A stretch of 64,000 bases of DNA from Devosia sp. FKR38 (lineage in GTDB: Bacteria; Pseudomonadota; Alphaproteobacteria; Rhizobiales; Devosiaceae), in the NCBI RefSeq assembly GCF_005222805.1, contig NZ_STGC01000002.1, positions 137,836 through 201,835 of the forward strand, given 5' to 3'. Both the position numbers and the translations under genes were made by a program. Shown piece after piece: positions 25,347 to 33,701 of the stretch (the first letter of the stretch is position 1; every line of letters begins with the position of its first letter). The notes below the pieces were generated by a model, which saw only the letters and a list, made by a program, of their open reading frames with translations, ran no database searches and was not told where the DNA came from.

Positions 25347-26178
25347 CGACGCGATCTCGGATGGCGTCGCCTATGATCTGGAAGAGGAGCGTGATCGCCA
25401 CGATCACAATGGAGGGCATGCCGGAGATCCACCACGCATTGACGAGATAGTTGCGGCCATCGTCGATCATGCGGCCCAGCGAGGCGACCGGCGGTTGCAC
25501 GCCCACGCCCAGAAAGCTCAGGCCCGCCTCCATCAGCAGCACCCCGGGAAAGCTCAGCGTCAGGATGACGGCCAGCGGGGAAGCGAGGTTGGGCAGCACG
25601 TGGCGGAGGGCGATCGTGAGGTTTCTGGCGCCCAGCACCCGCGCCGCCTCGATATAGCCCTGCTCGCGGATGGCCAGAACCTGGCCGCGCACCAGTCGGG
25701 CATAGCCCTCCCACTTGACGAAGCCGATCAGGACCACGAGCACCCAGGTCTCGGTGCCCAGCAGGGCAATGCCGCACAGCATCAGCAGCAGATTGGGCAG
25801 GGAGATGAAGACATCGACCACGGTCATGATGATCCGGTCGGTCCAGGCGCCCGCCAGCCCGGAGATGATGCCCAGCGTAACGCCGAGCACCGCCGAGAAG
25901 ACGAGGCCGAGCGTGGCTATGCCGAACGAGGTGCGAATGCCCCACAGGCAGCGCGACAGGATATCGCGGCCAATCTGGTCGGTTCCCAAAGCATGGCCCC
26001 AACTGCCGCCGAGCCCGACAGGCGGAGCGGCCCGGTTGAGCAGATCGACCGCATCAGGATCGTGCGGACTGATCAGTGGCGCGAGAAAGCCAGCCAGGAT
26101 AATCAGGCCGAGCGCCAGCGCCGCCAGCATGAGGCGGCTGGGCTTGGGGATGGTCGCCGTTTCCAGGGTCATGGTCAT
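25327..26178 (-). CDS. Peptide/nickel-type ABC transporter permease (DppC class)
   Basis: 283 residues with about six spans and an N-terminal cytoplasmic tail. Family features are HALGTDQIGRDILSRCLWGIRTSFGIA near residue 62 and the EAA loop YIEAARVLGARNLTIALRHVLPN near residue 170. GGAGG lies 4 bases upstream of the ATG at 26178 and 10 bases upstream of a second ATG at 26172. It abuts the DppB-class gene directly. Confidence 0.92.
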   Translation of the reverse strand: MTMTLETATIPKPSRLMLAALALGLIILAGFLAPLISPHDPDAVDLLNRAAPPVGLGGSWGHALGTDQIGRDILSRCLWGIRTSFGIATLGLVFSAVLGVTLGIISGLAGAWTDRIIMTVVDVFISLPNLLLMLCGIALLGTETWVLVVLIGFVKWEGYARLVRGQVLAIREQGYIEAARVLGARNLTIALRHVLPNLASPLAVILTLSFPGVLLMEAGLSFLGVGVQPPVASLGRMIDDGRNYLVNAWWISGMPSIVIVAITLLFQIIGDAIRDRVDEWLDA

Positions 26179-27099
26179 TTAGCCTCCGACGCGGACACGG
26201 GGATCGATCAGCGTGTAGAGCAGGTCGATGACCAGGTTGATGAGAACGACAAGGCCGGCATAGGCGACAACGCCGAACTGCAGGACCGTGAAGTCGCGGT
26301 TTTCGACCGATGAGACCAGCACACGCCCCACGCCGGGAAGCGAGAACACCGCCTCCACAAAGACTGACCCGTTGATCAGCCCGGCGATCTCGAGACCGAG
26401 CACGGTGACCAGGGGGACCATGGCATTGCGCAGCACATGTCGGCGCGCGATGCGCCCGTTCCCCAAGCCCTTGCTGGCGGCCGTCATCACATAGGGCTGC
26501 CCGATGGTGTCGAGCATGGCTGCGCGCATGAACCTGGCAATGCCGGCCACCATGGGGATGGCCAGCGTGAGGACGGGCAGGATGTAGTGCTGCGGCGAGG
26601 ACAGGCCGGACGCCGGCAGCAGACGCAGATAATAGCCAAACAGCAGGATCAGGCCGATGCCGAAGACAAAATGCGGCACCGCATAGCCGAGAAAGGCCAC
26701 ACCCATCAGCATGCGCTCGGTCACCGCGCCGCGCCGCAGCGCCGACAGCGCCCCAATTGGAATGCCCAGCGAAATGGCGATGATCAGAGCCAGCGAACCG
26801 ACCGCCAGCGTCGCCGGCATGCGCTCGGCATACATTTGCCAGACAGGCTCATGGGTGAACAGCGACCGGCCGAAGTCGCCGGTGAGCATCTTGCCCAGAT
26901 AGAGGGTGAACTGTTCCCAGATCGGCAGGTCGAGGTTCCAGCGATGGCGCAGGGCCTGCGCCGTTTCCTGGGTCAGGCCTTCGGGAAACATGGTGTCAAA
27001 CGGTTCGCCTGACAGACGGACCGTCAGGAACGCCACGACGAGCACGAACAGCATCGTGACCTGGGCCCTGAGGAACCGCCACGACATGAATCTGAGCAT
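26179..27099 (-). CDS. Peptide/nickel-type ABC transporter permease (DppB class)
   Basis: About 306 residues, six membrane spans. DppB hallmarks are the FLTVRLSGEPFD.MFPEG segment near residue 22, RHRWNLDLPIWEQFTLYLGKMLTGDFGRS, and the EAA-type loop YVMTAASKGLGNGRIARRHVLRNAMVP near residue 200. I moved the start to the ATG at 27099, preceded by AAGGGG, in place of one at 27117. A perfect 22-base palindrome separates it from the binding-protein gene. Confidence 0.91.
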   Translation of the reverse strand: MLRFMSWRFLRAQVTMLFVLVVAFLTVRLSGEPFDTMFPEGLTQETAQALRHRWNLDLPIWEQFTLYLGKMLTGDFGRSLFTHEPVWQMYAERMPATLAVGSLALIIAISLGIPIGALSALRRGAVTERMLMGVAFLGYAVPHFVFGIGLILLFGYYLRLLPASGLSSPQHYILPVLTLAIPMVAGIARFMRAAMLDTIGQPYVMTAASKGLGNGRIARRHVLRNAMVPLVTVLGLEIAGLINGSVFVEAVFSLPGVGRVLVSSVENRDFTVLQFGVVAYAGLVVLINLVIDLLYTLIDPRVRVGG

Positions 27100-27121
27100 G
27101 AACCACCCCTTTGGCAAAGAC

Positions 27122-27143
27122 GGGCGGAGGCATGCCTCCGCCC
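27122..27143 (-). terminator. Perfect palindrome between binding-protein and permease genes
   Basis: The 22 bases from 27122 to 27143 are an exact palindrome centred on GCATGC with GGGCGGAG arms. It lies in the 51-base gap after the binding-protein stop. Such intercistronic hairpins typically protect the upstream message or partly stop transcription, giving more binding protein than permease. No T-run follows. Confidence 0.65.
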
Positions 27144-27150
27144 ATTGCGC

Positions 27151-28683
27151 TTACTTGCTCGCGTCGAAGGTCACCTGTCCTGCCCGCAGGGGCAGCACAT
27201 AGGGCCGGTCATTCGGCGGCACGGCAAAGGCGATGTCATCGCGCATGCCATAGAGCTCGTGCGGCTGGTAGAGCAGGATCCAGCCGGACTCCTGTTCGGC
27301 CAGGCTGAGCAGCTTTCGATAGGCCTCCTTGCGCACCTCGGCCGTTTCGCCGTAGCGCACGATCTCATAGGTTGGCAGCCATTCGGGGTTCTGCGGCTGC
27401 CAGAGCTTGTCCTCATAGACCCAGGACGAGGTGGCCCAATGGGTGTCCATCACGCCCATGGGATCGGGGTAATACATCGGGTTCGACCAGGCCCGGACGT
27501 TGAACTTGGTGTCATCGTATTTCTCGACCTGCTGCAGCTCGAGATTGATGCCGCAATCCTTGTACTGCTGCTGGATCACCTGGGCGGCCAGGTCACCATA
27601 GAGGTAATAGCTCTTGGTGAACTGGGCGACGATCGGCTCGCCCTTGTATCCGGCCTCGGCGAGAAGCCGTTTGGCCTCCTCCGGGTCGTGCTTGATGAGG
27701 TCAAGTTCGGGCATGTAGTAGGGCGCGCCATATTCCTCGAACTGCAGGGCATGGGGCACCTTTGCCTTGCCGCCCCACAGACCATCGACCAGCGCCTGGT
27801 GATCGACGCACAGCTTCATGGCCTGGCGCACCAGGGGATTGCTGGTGGGCGCGTTGGACATGTGCAGGATCCACACATGGAACATCGGCCAGGTGACGCC
27901 CATGGTCTTGACGCCGGAAACCGCAAGAGCGCTTTCCTGGTCGGGCGGAATATTGGTGATCAGGTCGAACTCACCATTGACCAGGCCGGTGACCCGACTG
28001 GCAACTTCGGAAACCAGCTGGAACGTGAGCTTGTCGAACGGCGCCGCATCGCCCCAGAAGTCACCGAAGCGTTCCATGACAACCTTGTCCTTGGGCACGA
28101 ACTCGGTGACCTTGTACGGACCGGTGCCGACGGGATGGAGCGATGCCTCCTCGTAGCCGACGGCGTCGTAGTATTCCTTGGAGGTGATGCCGGCCTGGCG
28201 GGCCGAGATCAGGGTCTCGAACAGCGGGTCGGGACGCGCGGTGTGGATGCGAACGGTCATCGGGTCGACGACTTCGACATCGGTGAAATTGTAGAACCAG
28301 CGGCCCCAGGCGGAGAAGAAGTTCTCGTCCTCGTGGTGGAAGACCCGGTTGAGCGAAAAGGCGACGTCCTGGGCATCCATGACGGTGCCGTCATGCATCT
28401 TGACGCCTTCGCGCAGCTTGAACTCCCAGACCGTGGGCTCGATCTGCTTCCATTCGGTTGCCAGGCCAGGCTTGAAGGCCAGCGGATTGGCATAGAGATC
28501 GCGCTCGATCAAGGTGTCATAGACCTGATACAGCTCGGGCGCGCTGTCGTTGCCGGTTTCGGTCTGCGGATCAAAGCCGGCGCTCTGGGTGGCGATGGCG
28601 ATGCGCAGTTCCGCTGCTGCAGTGGCGACCGCCAGGGCCGACACCGAAAGCAGTGCGGCGCTTGCGGCCGCCAAGAGTTTCAT
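27151..28683 (-). CDS. Peptide/nickel-type ABC transporter substrate-binding protein
   Basis: About 510 residues of solute-binding family 5. Signal peptide MKLLAAASAALLSVSALAVATAAAE. Family features include GFDPQTETGNDSAPELYQVYDTLIERD near residue 35, WEFKLREGVKMHDGTVMDAQDVAFSLNRV near residue 90, and DDTKFNVRAWSNPMYYPDPM in the C-terminal lobe. It binds a peptide or another small polar ligand in the periplasm. I chose ATG 28683, with AGGA 7 bases upstream; 28689 and 28719 are alternatives. It is the first transporter gene after the PHP hydrolase. Confidence 0.91.
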   Translation of the reverse strand: MKLLAAASAALLSVSALAVATAAAELRIAIATQSAGFDPQTETGNDSAPELYQVYDTLIERDLYANPLAFKPGLATEWKQIEPTVWEFKLREGVKMHDGTVMDAQDVAFSLNRVFHHEDENFFSAWGRWFYNFTDVEVVDPMTVRIHTARPDPLFETLISARQAGITSKEYYDAVGYEEASLHPVGTGPYKVTEFVPKDKVVMERFGDFWGDAAPFDKLTFQLVSEVASRVTGLVNGEFDLITNIPPDQESALAVSGVKTMGVTWPMFHVWILHMSNAPTSNPLVRQAMKLCVDHQALVDGLWGGKAKVPHALQFEEYGAPYYMPELDLIKHDPEEAKRLLAEAGYKGEPIVAQFTKSYYLYGDLAAQVIQQQYKDCGINLELQQVEKYDDTKFNVRAWSNPMYYPDPMGVMDTHWATSSWVYEDKLWQPQNPEWLPTYEIVRYGETAEVRKEAYRKLLSLAEQESGWILLYQPHELYGMRDDIAFAVPPNDRPYVLPLRAGQVTFDASK

Positions 28684-28731
28684 TCTCATTTCCTGGATCC
28701 TCGTGTGAGTGAAGTGCACCGCTCTGGCCGC

Positions 28732-29637
28732 TCACGGCAGCCAAAGCGGATTGGTCCAGGCGCGGCGCCCGCGGTCGTCGACCACGGTGACGCGGCACCA
28801 GTTTCCCTTGAATGACGCCAGCTCAAGCCGTGCCTGGGTCAGGCCGGGCCCGCCCACCGGCGCGTGCTCCCGGGCGCTGTCGCTGACGGGCCCCAAGGCC
28901 ATGATGGCGCTGGCCGGCGAGCAGGAGACGACGAGCTCGTCGCCCTCTACGCGAATGTCGGCGATCTCTGGCCCTTGGGTGGAGTAGTAGGCACCGGCAT
29001 GGAGCGCGGCGAGCAGCGCCTCGGGTGTGTTGGTCTGGGCCTTGACCATGACCCAGCCGCCGAAGGCATCGCCGTTCTTCCAATGGCTGTCGTCGACGGC
29101 GAGGGCATTGAGCTTGCGGCCTTCGGAGAGCAGTGCGTCATACATCACCAGGCCGTCGCCGCGGTCGGTATGCACCTGGCTGGTGTGATTATAGACTTCC
29201 ACGGCATGCGCCGCGTCCAGAGCGCGGCCGTCCTCGATGGTGAGCTGGTACCAATGGGGATGGGCAAGGCCGATGAAGGCGCCGGCGTGGCGGGCCCGCC
29301 AGGCGAGTTCGGGTCCGGTCTCCTCGGGCGCCGGCGGCGCAAAACCGAACGGCAGCCCGACAGCGAGAATATGCCAGTCCACACCGCGCGCGGTCGCCGG
29401 CGCATGCAGCTCGGCGCCGATCAGAGTTGTGAACCCAGCGTCGCGGAAGGCCCGCGTGTCGGTGATCGGATAGCCGTAGTTGGGGCGAAAATGGTCGGTG
29501 ATTGCGACGAAGTCGTAGCCGGCGTCCCGGTACAGGGCACAGACCCTGTCGGGCGTCTGCCGGCCGTCGGAGTTGGTGGAATGCCCGTGGACATTGCCTT
29601 TGAAAAACTGGCCGGGCGCCGAAAAAGCCGCAAGCAT
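28732..29637 (-). CDS. PHP-domain metal-dependent hydrolase (CehA/McbA-like)
   Basis: 301 residues. PHP motifs in order: NVHGHSTNSDG (residues 14-24, HxH), FVAITDHFRPN (near 45), IGAELHAPA (near 74), FIGLAHPHW (near 121), VEVYNHTS and AVDDSHWKNGD (near 190). These His, Asp and Glu residues bind the catalytic metals. A short C-terminal beta domain follows. PHP proteins of this class include phosphoesterases and the carbamate hydrolase CehA. Being first in an operon with a complete importer, it probably cleaves the imported compound. Its ribosome site lies in a hairpin. Confidence 0.86.
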   Translation of the reverse strand: MLAAFSAPGQFFKGNVHGHSTNSDGRQTPDRVCALYRDAGYDFVAITDHFRPNYGYPITDTRAFRDAGFTTLIGAELHAPATARGVDWHILAVGLPFGFAPPAPEETGPELAWRARHAGAFIGLAHPHWYQLTIEDGRALDAAHAVEVYNHTSQVHTDRGDGLVMYDALLSEGRKLNALAVDDSHWKNGDAFGGWVMVKAQTNTPEALLAALHAGAYYSTQGPEIADIRVEGDELVVSCSPASAIMALGPVSDSAREHAPVGGPGLTQARLELASFKGNWCRVTVVDDRGRRAWTNPLWLP

Positions 29638-29647
29638 GTGCCGTGAT

Positions 29648-29686
29648 CTCCCTGTGCTGCCGCGGTTGGATCGACCGCGCAGGGAG
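29648..29686 (-). promoter_or_regulatory. Hairpin masking the PHP-gene ribosome site
   Basis: On the minus strand CTCCCTG (29686-29680) pairs with CAGGGAG (29654-29648), and inside it CGCGGT-type arms at 29679-29674 and 29666-29661 pair as well. The 3' arm is the ribosome site of the PHP gene, about 10 bases before its ATG at 29637. The folded leader would hide the site. Confidence 0.6.
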
Positions 29687-29709
29687 GAAGAAAAGGACTT
29701 TAGGTGACA

Positions 29710-29798
29710 GAGATATTGCGGGATCGCAGGCGCAGCCGCGTATCACACTATGTTCACACCAAGCTGGGAGCTTGGCCCCAATCCACTCGCGATATCTC
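29710..29798. promoter_or_regulatory. Pair of inverted 11-base motifs in divergent promoter
   Basis: GAGATATTGCG at 29710-29720 and CGCGATATCTC at 29788-29798 are inverted copies matching at 10 of 11 positions. They lie between the divergent PHP/importer operon and the GntR/UTRA regulator gene and are candidate operator sites for that regulator. Confidence 0.45.
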
Positions 29799-29818
29799 GG
29801 TTTTTCCGCGGAGGCAGG

Positions 29819-30532
29819 ATGCAGCAACCGAATTGGCGCCACATCTATCAGCTGCTGCGAGACGATATTCTGTCCGGCACTCTGGAGGATTCCACGCTGC
29901 TGCCACCCCAGCACGAACTGGCATCACGGTTCGGGGTCGGTCGTCACACGCTGCGTCGGGCCCTGGCCGCGCTGCGGCAGGACGGGGTGATCGCCGGTGG
30001 CCAGGGGGGCCGGGCGCGCGTGGTTGCTGAACGCATCCATCTGCCGGTTTCCCTGCGGACACGGTTCTCGGTGTCCACCGAGAGCCTGGGGCTGCCGTCC
30101 GGGGCGCGACTGATCTCCCGGCGGCACCGCGTTCCGTCTGCCGATGTGGCGCGGATGCTGGGTCTGACCCGCCAGACCGCCGTGCCCGTGGCTGTCATCC
30201 TGCGCCATGTGGGCGATCTGCCGGTGTCTCTCAGCTCGCATTACTTCGCCCCGGCGCTCGTCAAGGCGCTGCCGGAGATTCCCGAGACCAGTCCGAGCAT
30301 CACCCAGACTTTGGCCGATCTGGGCATAACGGACTATCTGCGTCGCCAGACTCTGGTGTCGGCGCGGCTTCCCGCAGAGAGCGAGGCCGTCCATCTCCAG
30401 GTTCGGCGTGGTGATCCGGTGTTGTCGTTGGTCGGGCAGAACGTGATGATGGACGGCGCCCCGCTGGAAGTATCGGTGTCCACCTTTCGCACCGACAGGC
30501 TCGACCTGCGCTTTGTCTTCCAGGACGCCTGA
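29819..30532 (+). CDS. GntR-family regulator with UTRA domain (HutC/PhnF class)
   Basis: About 237 residues. N-terminal GntR winged helix (about 5-70): IYQLLRDDILSGTL, LPPQHELASRFGVGRHTLRRALAALRQDGVI. C-terminal UTRA ligand domain (about 90-235) ends in PLEVSVSTFRTDRLDLRF, much as in PhnF and HutC. The ATG at 29819 is preceded by GGAGG 4 bases away, which decides it over an upstream in-frame ATG at 29750. Divergent from the PHP-importer operon, so it is probably its repressor, sensing the transported compound or a product. Confidence 0.9.
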   Translation: MQQPNWRHIYQLLRDDILSGTLEDSTLLPPQHELASRFGVGRHTLRRALAALRQDGVIAGGQGGRARVVAERIHLPVSLRTRFSVSTESLGLPSGARLISRRHRVPSADVARMLGLTRQTAVPVAVILRHVGDLPVSLSSHYFAPALVKALPEIPETSPSITQTLADLGITDYLRRQTLVSARLPAESEAVHLQVRRGDPVLSLVGQNVMMDGAPLEVSVSTFRTDRLDLRFVFQDA

Positions 30533-30659
30533 TTTGGCAGGCCGCCCGCCCGCCTGGTGTCCATCCAGGCGCCGGCCGCTGCGGGCACCGGTCACGGCCT
30601 CTGCAACGGAACAGAGTCTGCTGCAAAAGCCACGGTGGCGACGCGCCGCCAATCAAACA

Positions 30660-30674
30660 TGACTTTACTGTTCA
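30660..30674 (+). promoter_or_regulatory. Iron-responsive operator box 1 (TGA-N9-TCA)
   Basis: TGACTTTACTGTTCA fits the TGA-N9-TCA form of the rhizobial iron-responsive operator bound by RirA. It lies 71 bases before the siderophore-type ATPase start and 10 bases from a second box. Confidence 0.7.
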
Positions 30675-30683
30675 TATTATTCT

Positions 30684-30698
30684 TGACGGGCCAGTTCA
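30684..30698 (+). promoter_or_regulatory. Iron-responsive operator box 2 (TGA-N9-TCA)
   Basis: TGACGGGCCAGTTCA again fits TGA-N9-TCA. It overlaps TTGACG at 30683-30688, a likely -35 element, so repressor binding would block RNA polymerase. Spaced 24 bases (start to start) from box 1. Confidence 0.7.
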
Positions 30699-30744
30699 TA
30701 GATCCTAATCACCTGCTGCAAAAGGATTTTCCAGAGGCAGGTCA

Positions 30745-31596
30745 ATGGGACCGTCGAAGCAGGCTAGTGTGGGGATCGATCCGCTCGTGGTGGATGGCCT
30801 GCGCGTCGGCTACGATGACGTCACCATCATCGACGAACTCAACCTAGTGGTCCGCAAGGGGGCTTTGACCATCCTGGTCGGGGCCAATGGCTGTGGCAAG
30901 TCGACCTTGCTCATGGCCATGGCCCGCATCCTGCGCCCCGCCAGCGGCCATGTGCTGCTCGACGGCAAGGATATCCATCGCGTGGCAACGCGCGACGTCG
31001 CCCGCACGCTGGGCCTGCTGCCGCAGGGGCCGCTGGCGCCGGACGGGCTGACCGTGCGGGAGCTGGTCGCGCAGGGACGCTTCCCGCACCAATCGCTGCT
31101 GCGGCAATGGACAGAAGCCGACGAGGCTGCGGTCAATGCGGCCATGGCTACGGCGCAGGTGGTCGAGCTGGCCGACCGTACGGTCGATTCCCTGTCGGGC
31201 GGGCAGCGCCAGCGCTGCTGGATCGCCATGGCGCTGGCGCAGGAAACCGACCTGATCCTGCTCGACGAGCCGACGACGTTTCTTGACCTCAAGGTGCAGG
31301 TCGATGTGATGAACCTGCTGGCCGATCTGGCGCACAGCGCTGGGCGGACCCTGGTGGTGGTGCTGCACGAGCTCAGCCTGGCCGCAGCCTATGCGGACAC
31401 GCTGGTGATGATGAAGGCGGGGCGCATCGTCTGTTCGGGCACGCCCGATGCGGTGTTCACAGCGCCCAATATCAAGGCTGTGTTCGATCTTGATGCCCAT
31501 GTGCTGCGCGATCCGACATCGGGGCGACTGTTCTGCATGCCGACACGCGGCATGCCGGCCCGGAGCGCAATTGTCTCGGCCATGGCCATTGCATGA
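30745..31596 (+). CDS. Siderophore-type ABC transporter ATP-binding protein (FepC/FhuC class)
   Basis: 283 residues. Walker A GANGCGKST near residue 50, Q-loop LLPQGP, signature SLSGGQRQRCWIAMALAQE near residue 150, Walker B LILLDEPTTFLDL, switch VVLHELSLAAAYAD. The FhuC/FepC pattern DEPTTFLDLKVQVDVMNLL is clear. Ribosome site GAGGCAGG precedes the ATG. First gene of a six-gene operon preceded by two iron-responsive boxes, and its stop overlaps the next gene (ATGA). Confidence 0.93.
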   Translation: MGPSKQASVGIDPLVVDGLRVGYDDVTIIDELNLVVRKGALTILVGANGCGKSTLLMAMARILRPASGHVLLDGKDIHRVATRDVARTLGLLPQGPLAPDGLTVRELVAQGRFPHQSLLRQWTEADEAAVNAAMATAQVVELADRTVDSLSGGQRQRCWIAMALAQETDLILLDEPTTFLDLKVQVDVMNLLADLAHSAGRTLVVVLHELSLAAAYADTLVMMKAGRIVCSGTPDAVFTAPNIKAVFDLDAHVLRDPTSGRLFCMPTRGMPARSAIVSAMAIA

Positions 31597-32612
31597 CCAG
31601 CTCACCCCCGCAATCGTCCGTGGCGCAGACCGGGCGCTGGCTCGGCCTGCCGCTGGCCATGGGATTGGTGGGGGCTGCGCTGTGCCTCAACATCGCCATC
31701 GGCGCCAAGCTGGTGCCGCTCGATGTGATCCTAACGGCGCTGACTGCGCGCGATCCCGCCAATTTCAGCCACACCATCATCTGGGACCTTCGCCTGCCGC
31801 GGGCGTTGATCGCCATCCTTGTGGGGGCGTCTTTGTCGGTTGCCGGCGCCCTGATGCAGGGCGTGACGCGCAACCCGCTGGCCGAGCCGAGCATTCTGGG
31901 GCTGATGGCCGGCGCGTCCTTTGCCGTGGTCATCGGCCTGGGACTGCTGGGGCTGGCCGACAATGCATCCATTCCGCTGATGGCGGCGGGCGGCGCGCTG
32001 GGCGCGGCGGGCCTGGTTTATCTCATCTCGCGCTGGGTCCCCGGTGGCGCGACGCCGCTGACGCTGACGCTGTCGGGCGCGGTAGTGACCGCCTTTCTGG
32101 GCGCATTGACCTCGGTGGCGTTCCTGCTGCGGGAAAATGCCTTTGACTCCTACCGCGTCTGGCTCTCGGGCTCGCTGGCCGGCCGCGACATGTCCCTGTT
32201 GTTGACGGCCGGCCCGCTGCTGGTGATTGCCCTGGTGCTCTCGATTGGCCTGGCCCGGCAAATCACCGCGCTCGCCATGGGCGAGGCGGTGGCGCAGGCG
32301 CTGGGCGTGCGCACCTTCTGGCTCAAGGCGCAATTGCTGGTGTGTGTCGTGGCGCTGACGGCCGGATCGGTGGCCCTGGCGGGCCCGCTAGGCTTTGTTG
32401 GCCTCGTGATCCCCCATGCGGTGCGCCTCTTCACCGGCGCGGACTATCGCTGGATTGTTCCCTATGCGGCTGTGGTTGGCGCGGGCTATCTGCTGCTGGT
32501 CGATGCGACGGCGCGTGTGCTGTTCCGGCCGGCCGAAATCTCCACCGGCATCGTCACCGCGCTGATCGGCGCGCCGATCTTCATCTATCTGATCTGGCGG
32601 CGAGTGCGCTGA
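31593..32612 (+). CDS. FecCD-family siderophore permease 1
   Basis: 339 residues with about ten spans. Hallmarks: [43 protein letters not shown] near residue 65 and [24 protein letters not shown] near residue 265. It forms a heterodimeric channel with the next gene product. ATGA overlap with the ATPase upstream; its TGA shares a base with the ATG of permease 2 (TGATG). Confidence 0.93.
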   Translation: [339 protein letters not shown]

Positions 32613-33679
32613 TGCCTATGGCCGGTTCCGCGCGCTGGTTTGTCCTGCGGCTGTTCGGCGAGCGGCTGGCGCTGCGCCTGCCTGTTCCCGCGCTGGTCTG
32701 GTTGACGGCTTCGCTGGTGCTGCTCGGCGCGGTGCTGGCCTATAGCCTGACCACGGGCAGCCAGCCGACCAGCCTCGAAGAGGTCTGGCGGACGCTGACT
32801 GGCGAGACGGTCAGCAGGGCAATCGACAATGTCATCTGGGAATTCCGCTTTCCCCGCGCGCTGGCGGCCGCGCTGGTCGGGGCGATGTTCGCCCTTTCGG
32901 GTGCGGCCCTGCAGAACGTCACCCGCAACGGCCTGGCCGATCCCTCGCTGGTGGGCGTGTCGCAAGGCGCCGGCCTTGCCGTTGTGGCGCTGACCGTGTT
33001 GTGGCCAGCGAGCCTGGCCGAGCTTCGCCCCTTTGTGGCCTTTGCCGGTTCGATGCTGGTCGCCCTGCTGATCCAGGGCCTGACATGGACCGCCCGCGGC
33101 GCCAGCTCGGTGCGCTTTATCCTGATGGGCGTGGGCGTGGCGGCGCTGATCTCGGCGGGCACATCGGTGCTGATGACCTATGGCGAGATCGAGAAGGTGC
33201 TCTCGGTGCTCACTTGGCTCAATGGCTCCATCAACGCCGCCAATTGGGATGATGTCTATATGCTGGCCGGCTGGTCCGCGGTGCTGCTGCCCATGCTGTT
33301 GCTGCTCTCGCGGGCCACCGCCGCGCTGCGCATGGGCGAGGCCACGGCTGCGGCCCTCGGCGCGCCGGTGCGCTGGGTGCGCTACGGGCTGATCACAACC
33401 GCGGTGGGCTTTGCCGCGATCGGCACCGCCGTGGTCGGGCCGCTTGGCTTTGTCGGCCTGATCGCGCCGCATGCCGCGCGCCGGCTTGCCCCATCTGGCG
33501 TGGGGCTGCATCTGCTGCTGACCGCCACGCTGGGTGCGGTGCTGGTGAGCCTGGCCGATCTGGTCGGCCGCAGCCTTTTGGCCCCTGTGCAGATTCCGGC
33601 GGGCCTCCTCACCGACCTGATCGGCGTGCCGATCTTTCTCATCCTGCTGCGGCGCGCCGCGCGGGGCAACGCCCTTTGA
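32612..33679 (+). CDS. FecCD-family siderophore permease 2
   Basis: About 355 residues. [43 protein letters not shown] near residue 80 and [21 protein letters not shown] near residue 280 mark the family. It starts in a TGATG overlap with permease 1; an ATG two codons later (32618) is also possible. A longer open frame beginning inside permease 1 is not real sequence of this protein. Together with permease 1 and the ATPase it completes the inner-membrane importer. Confidence 0.92.
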   Translation: [355 protein letters not shown]

Positions 33680-33701
33680 CCCAGACAAGGATACCTCATT
33701 G

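Noticed and set aside
32342-32611. Upstream extension of the second siderophore permease frame
   Set aside because: These codons are out-of-frame sequence of the first permease. The TGATG overlap at 32610-32614 gives a natural start.
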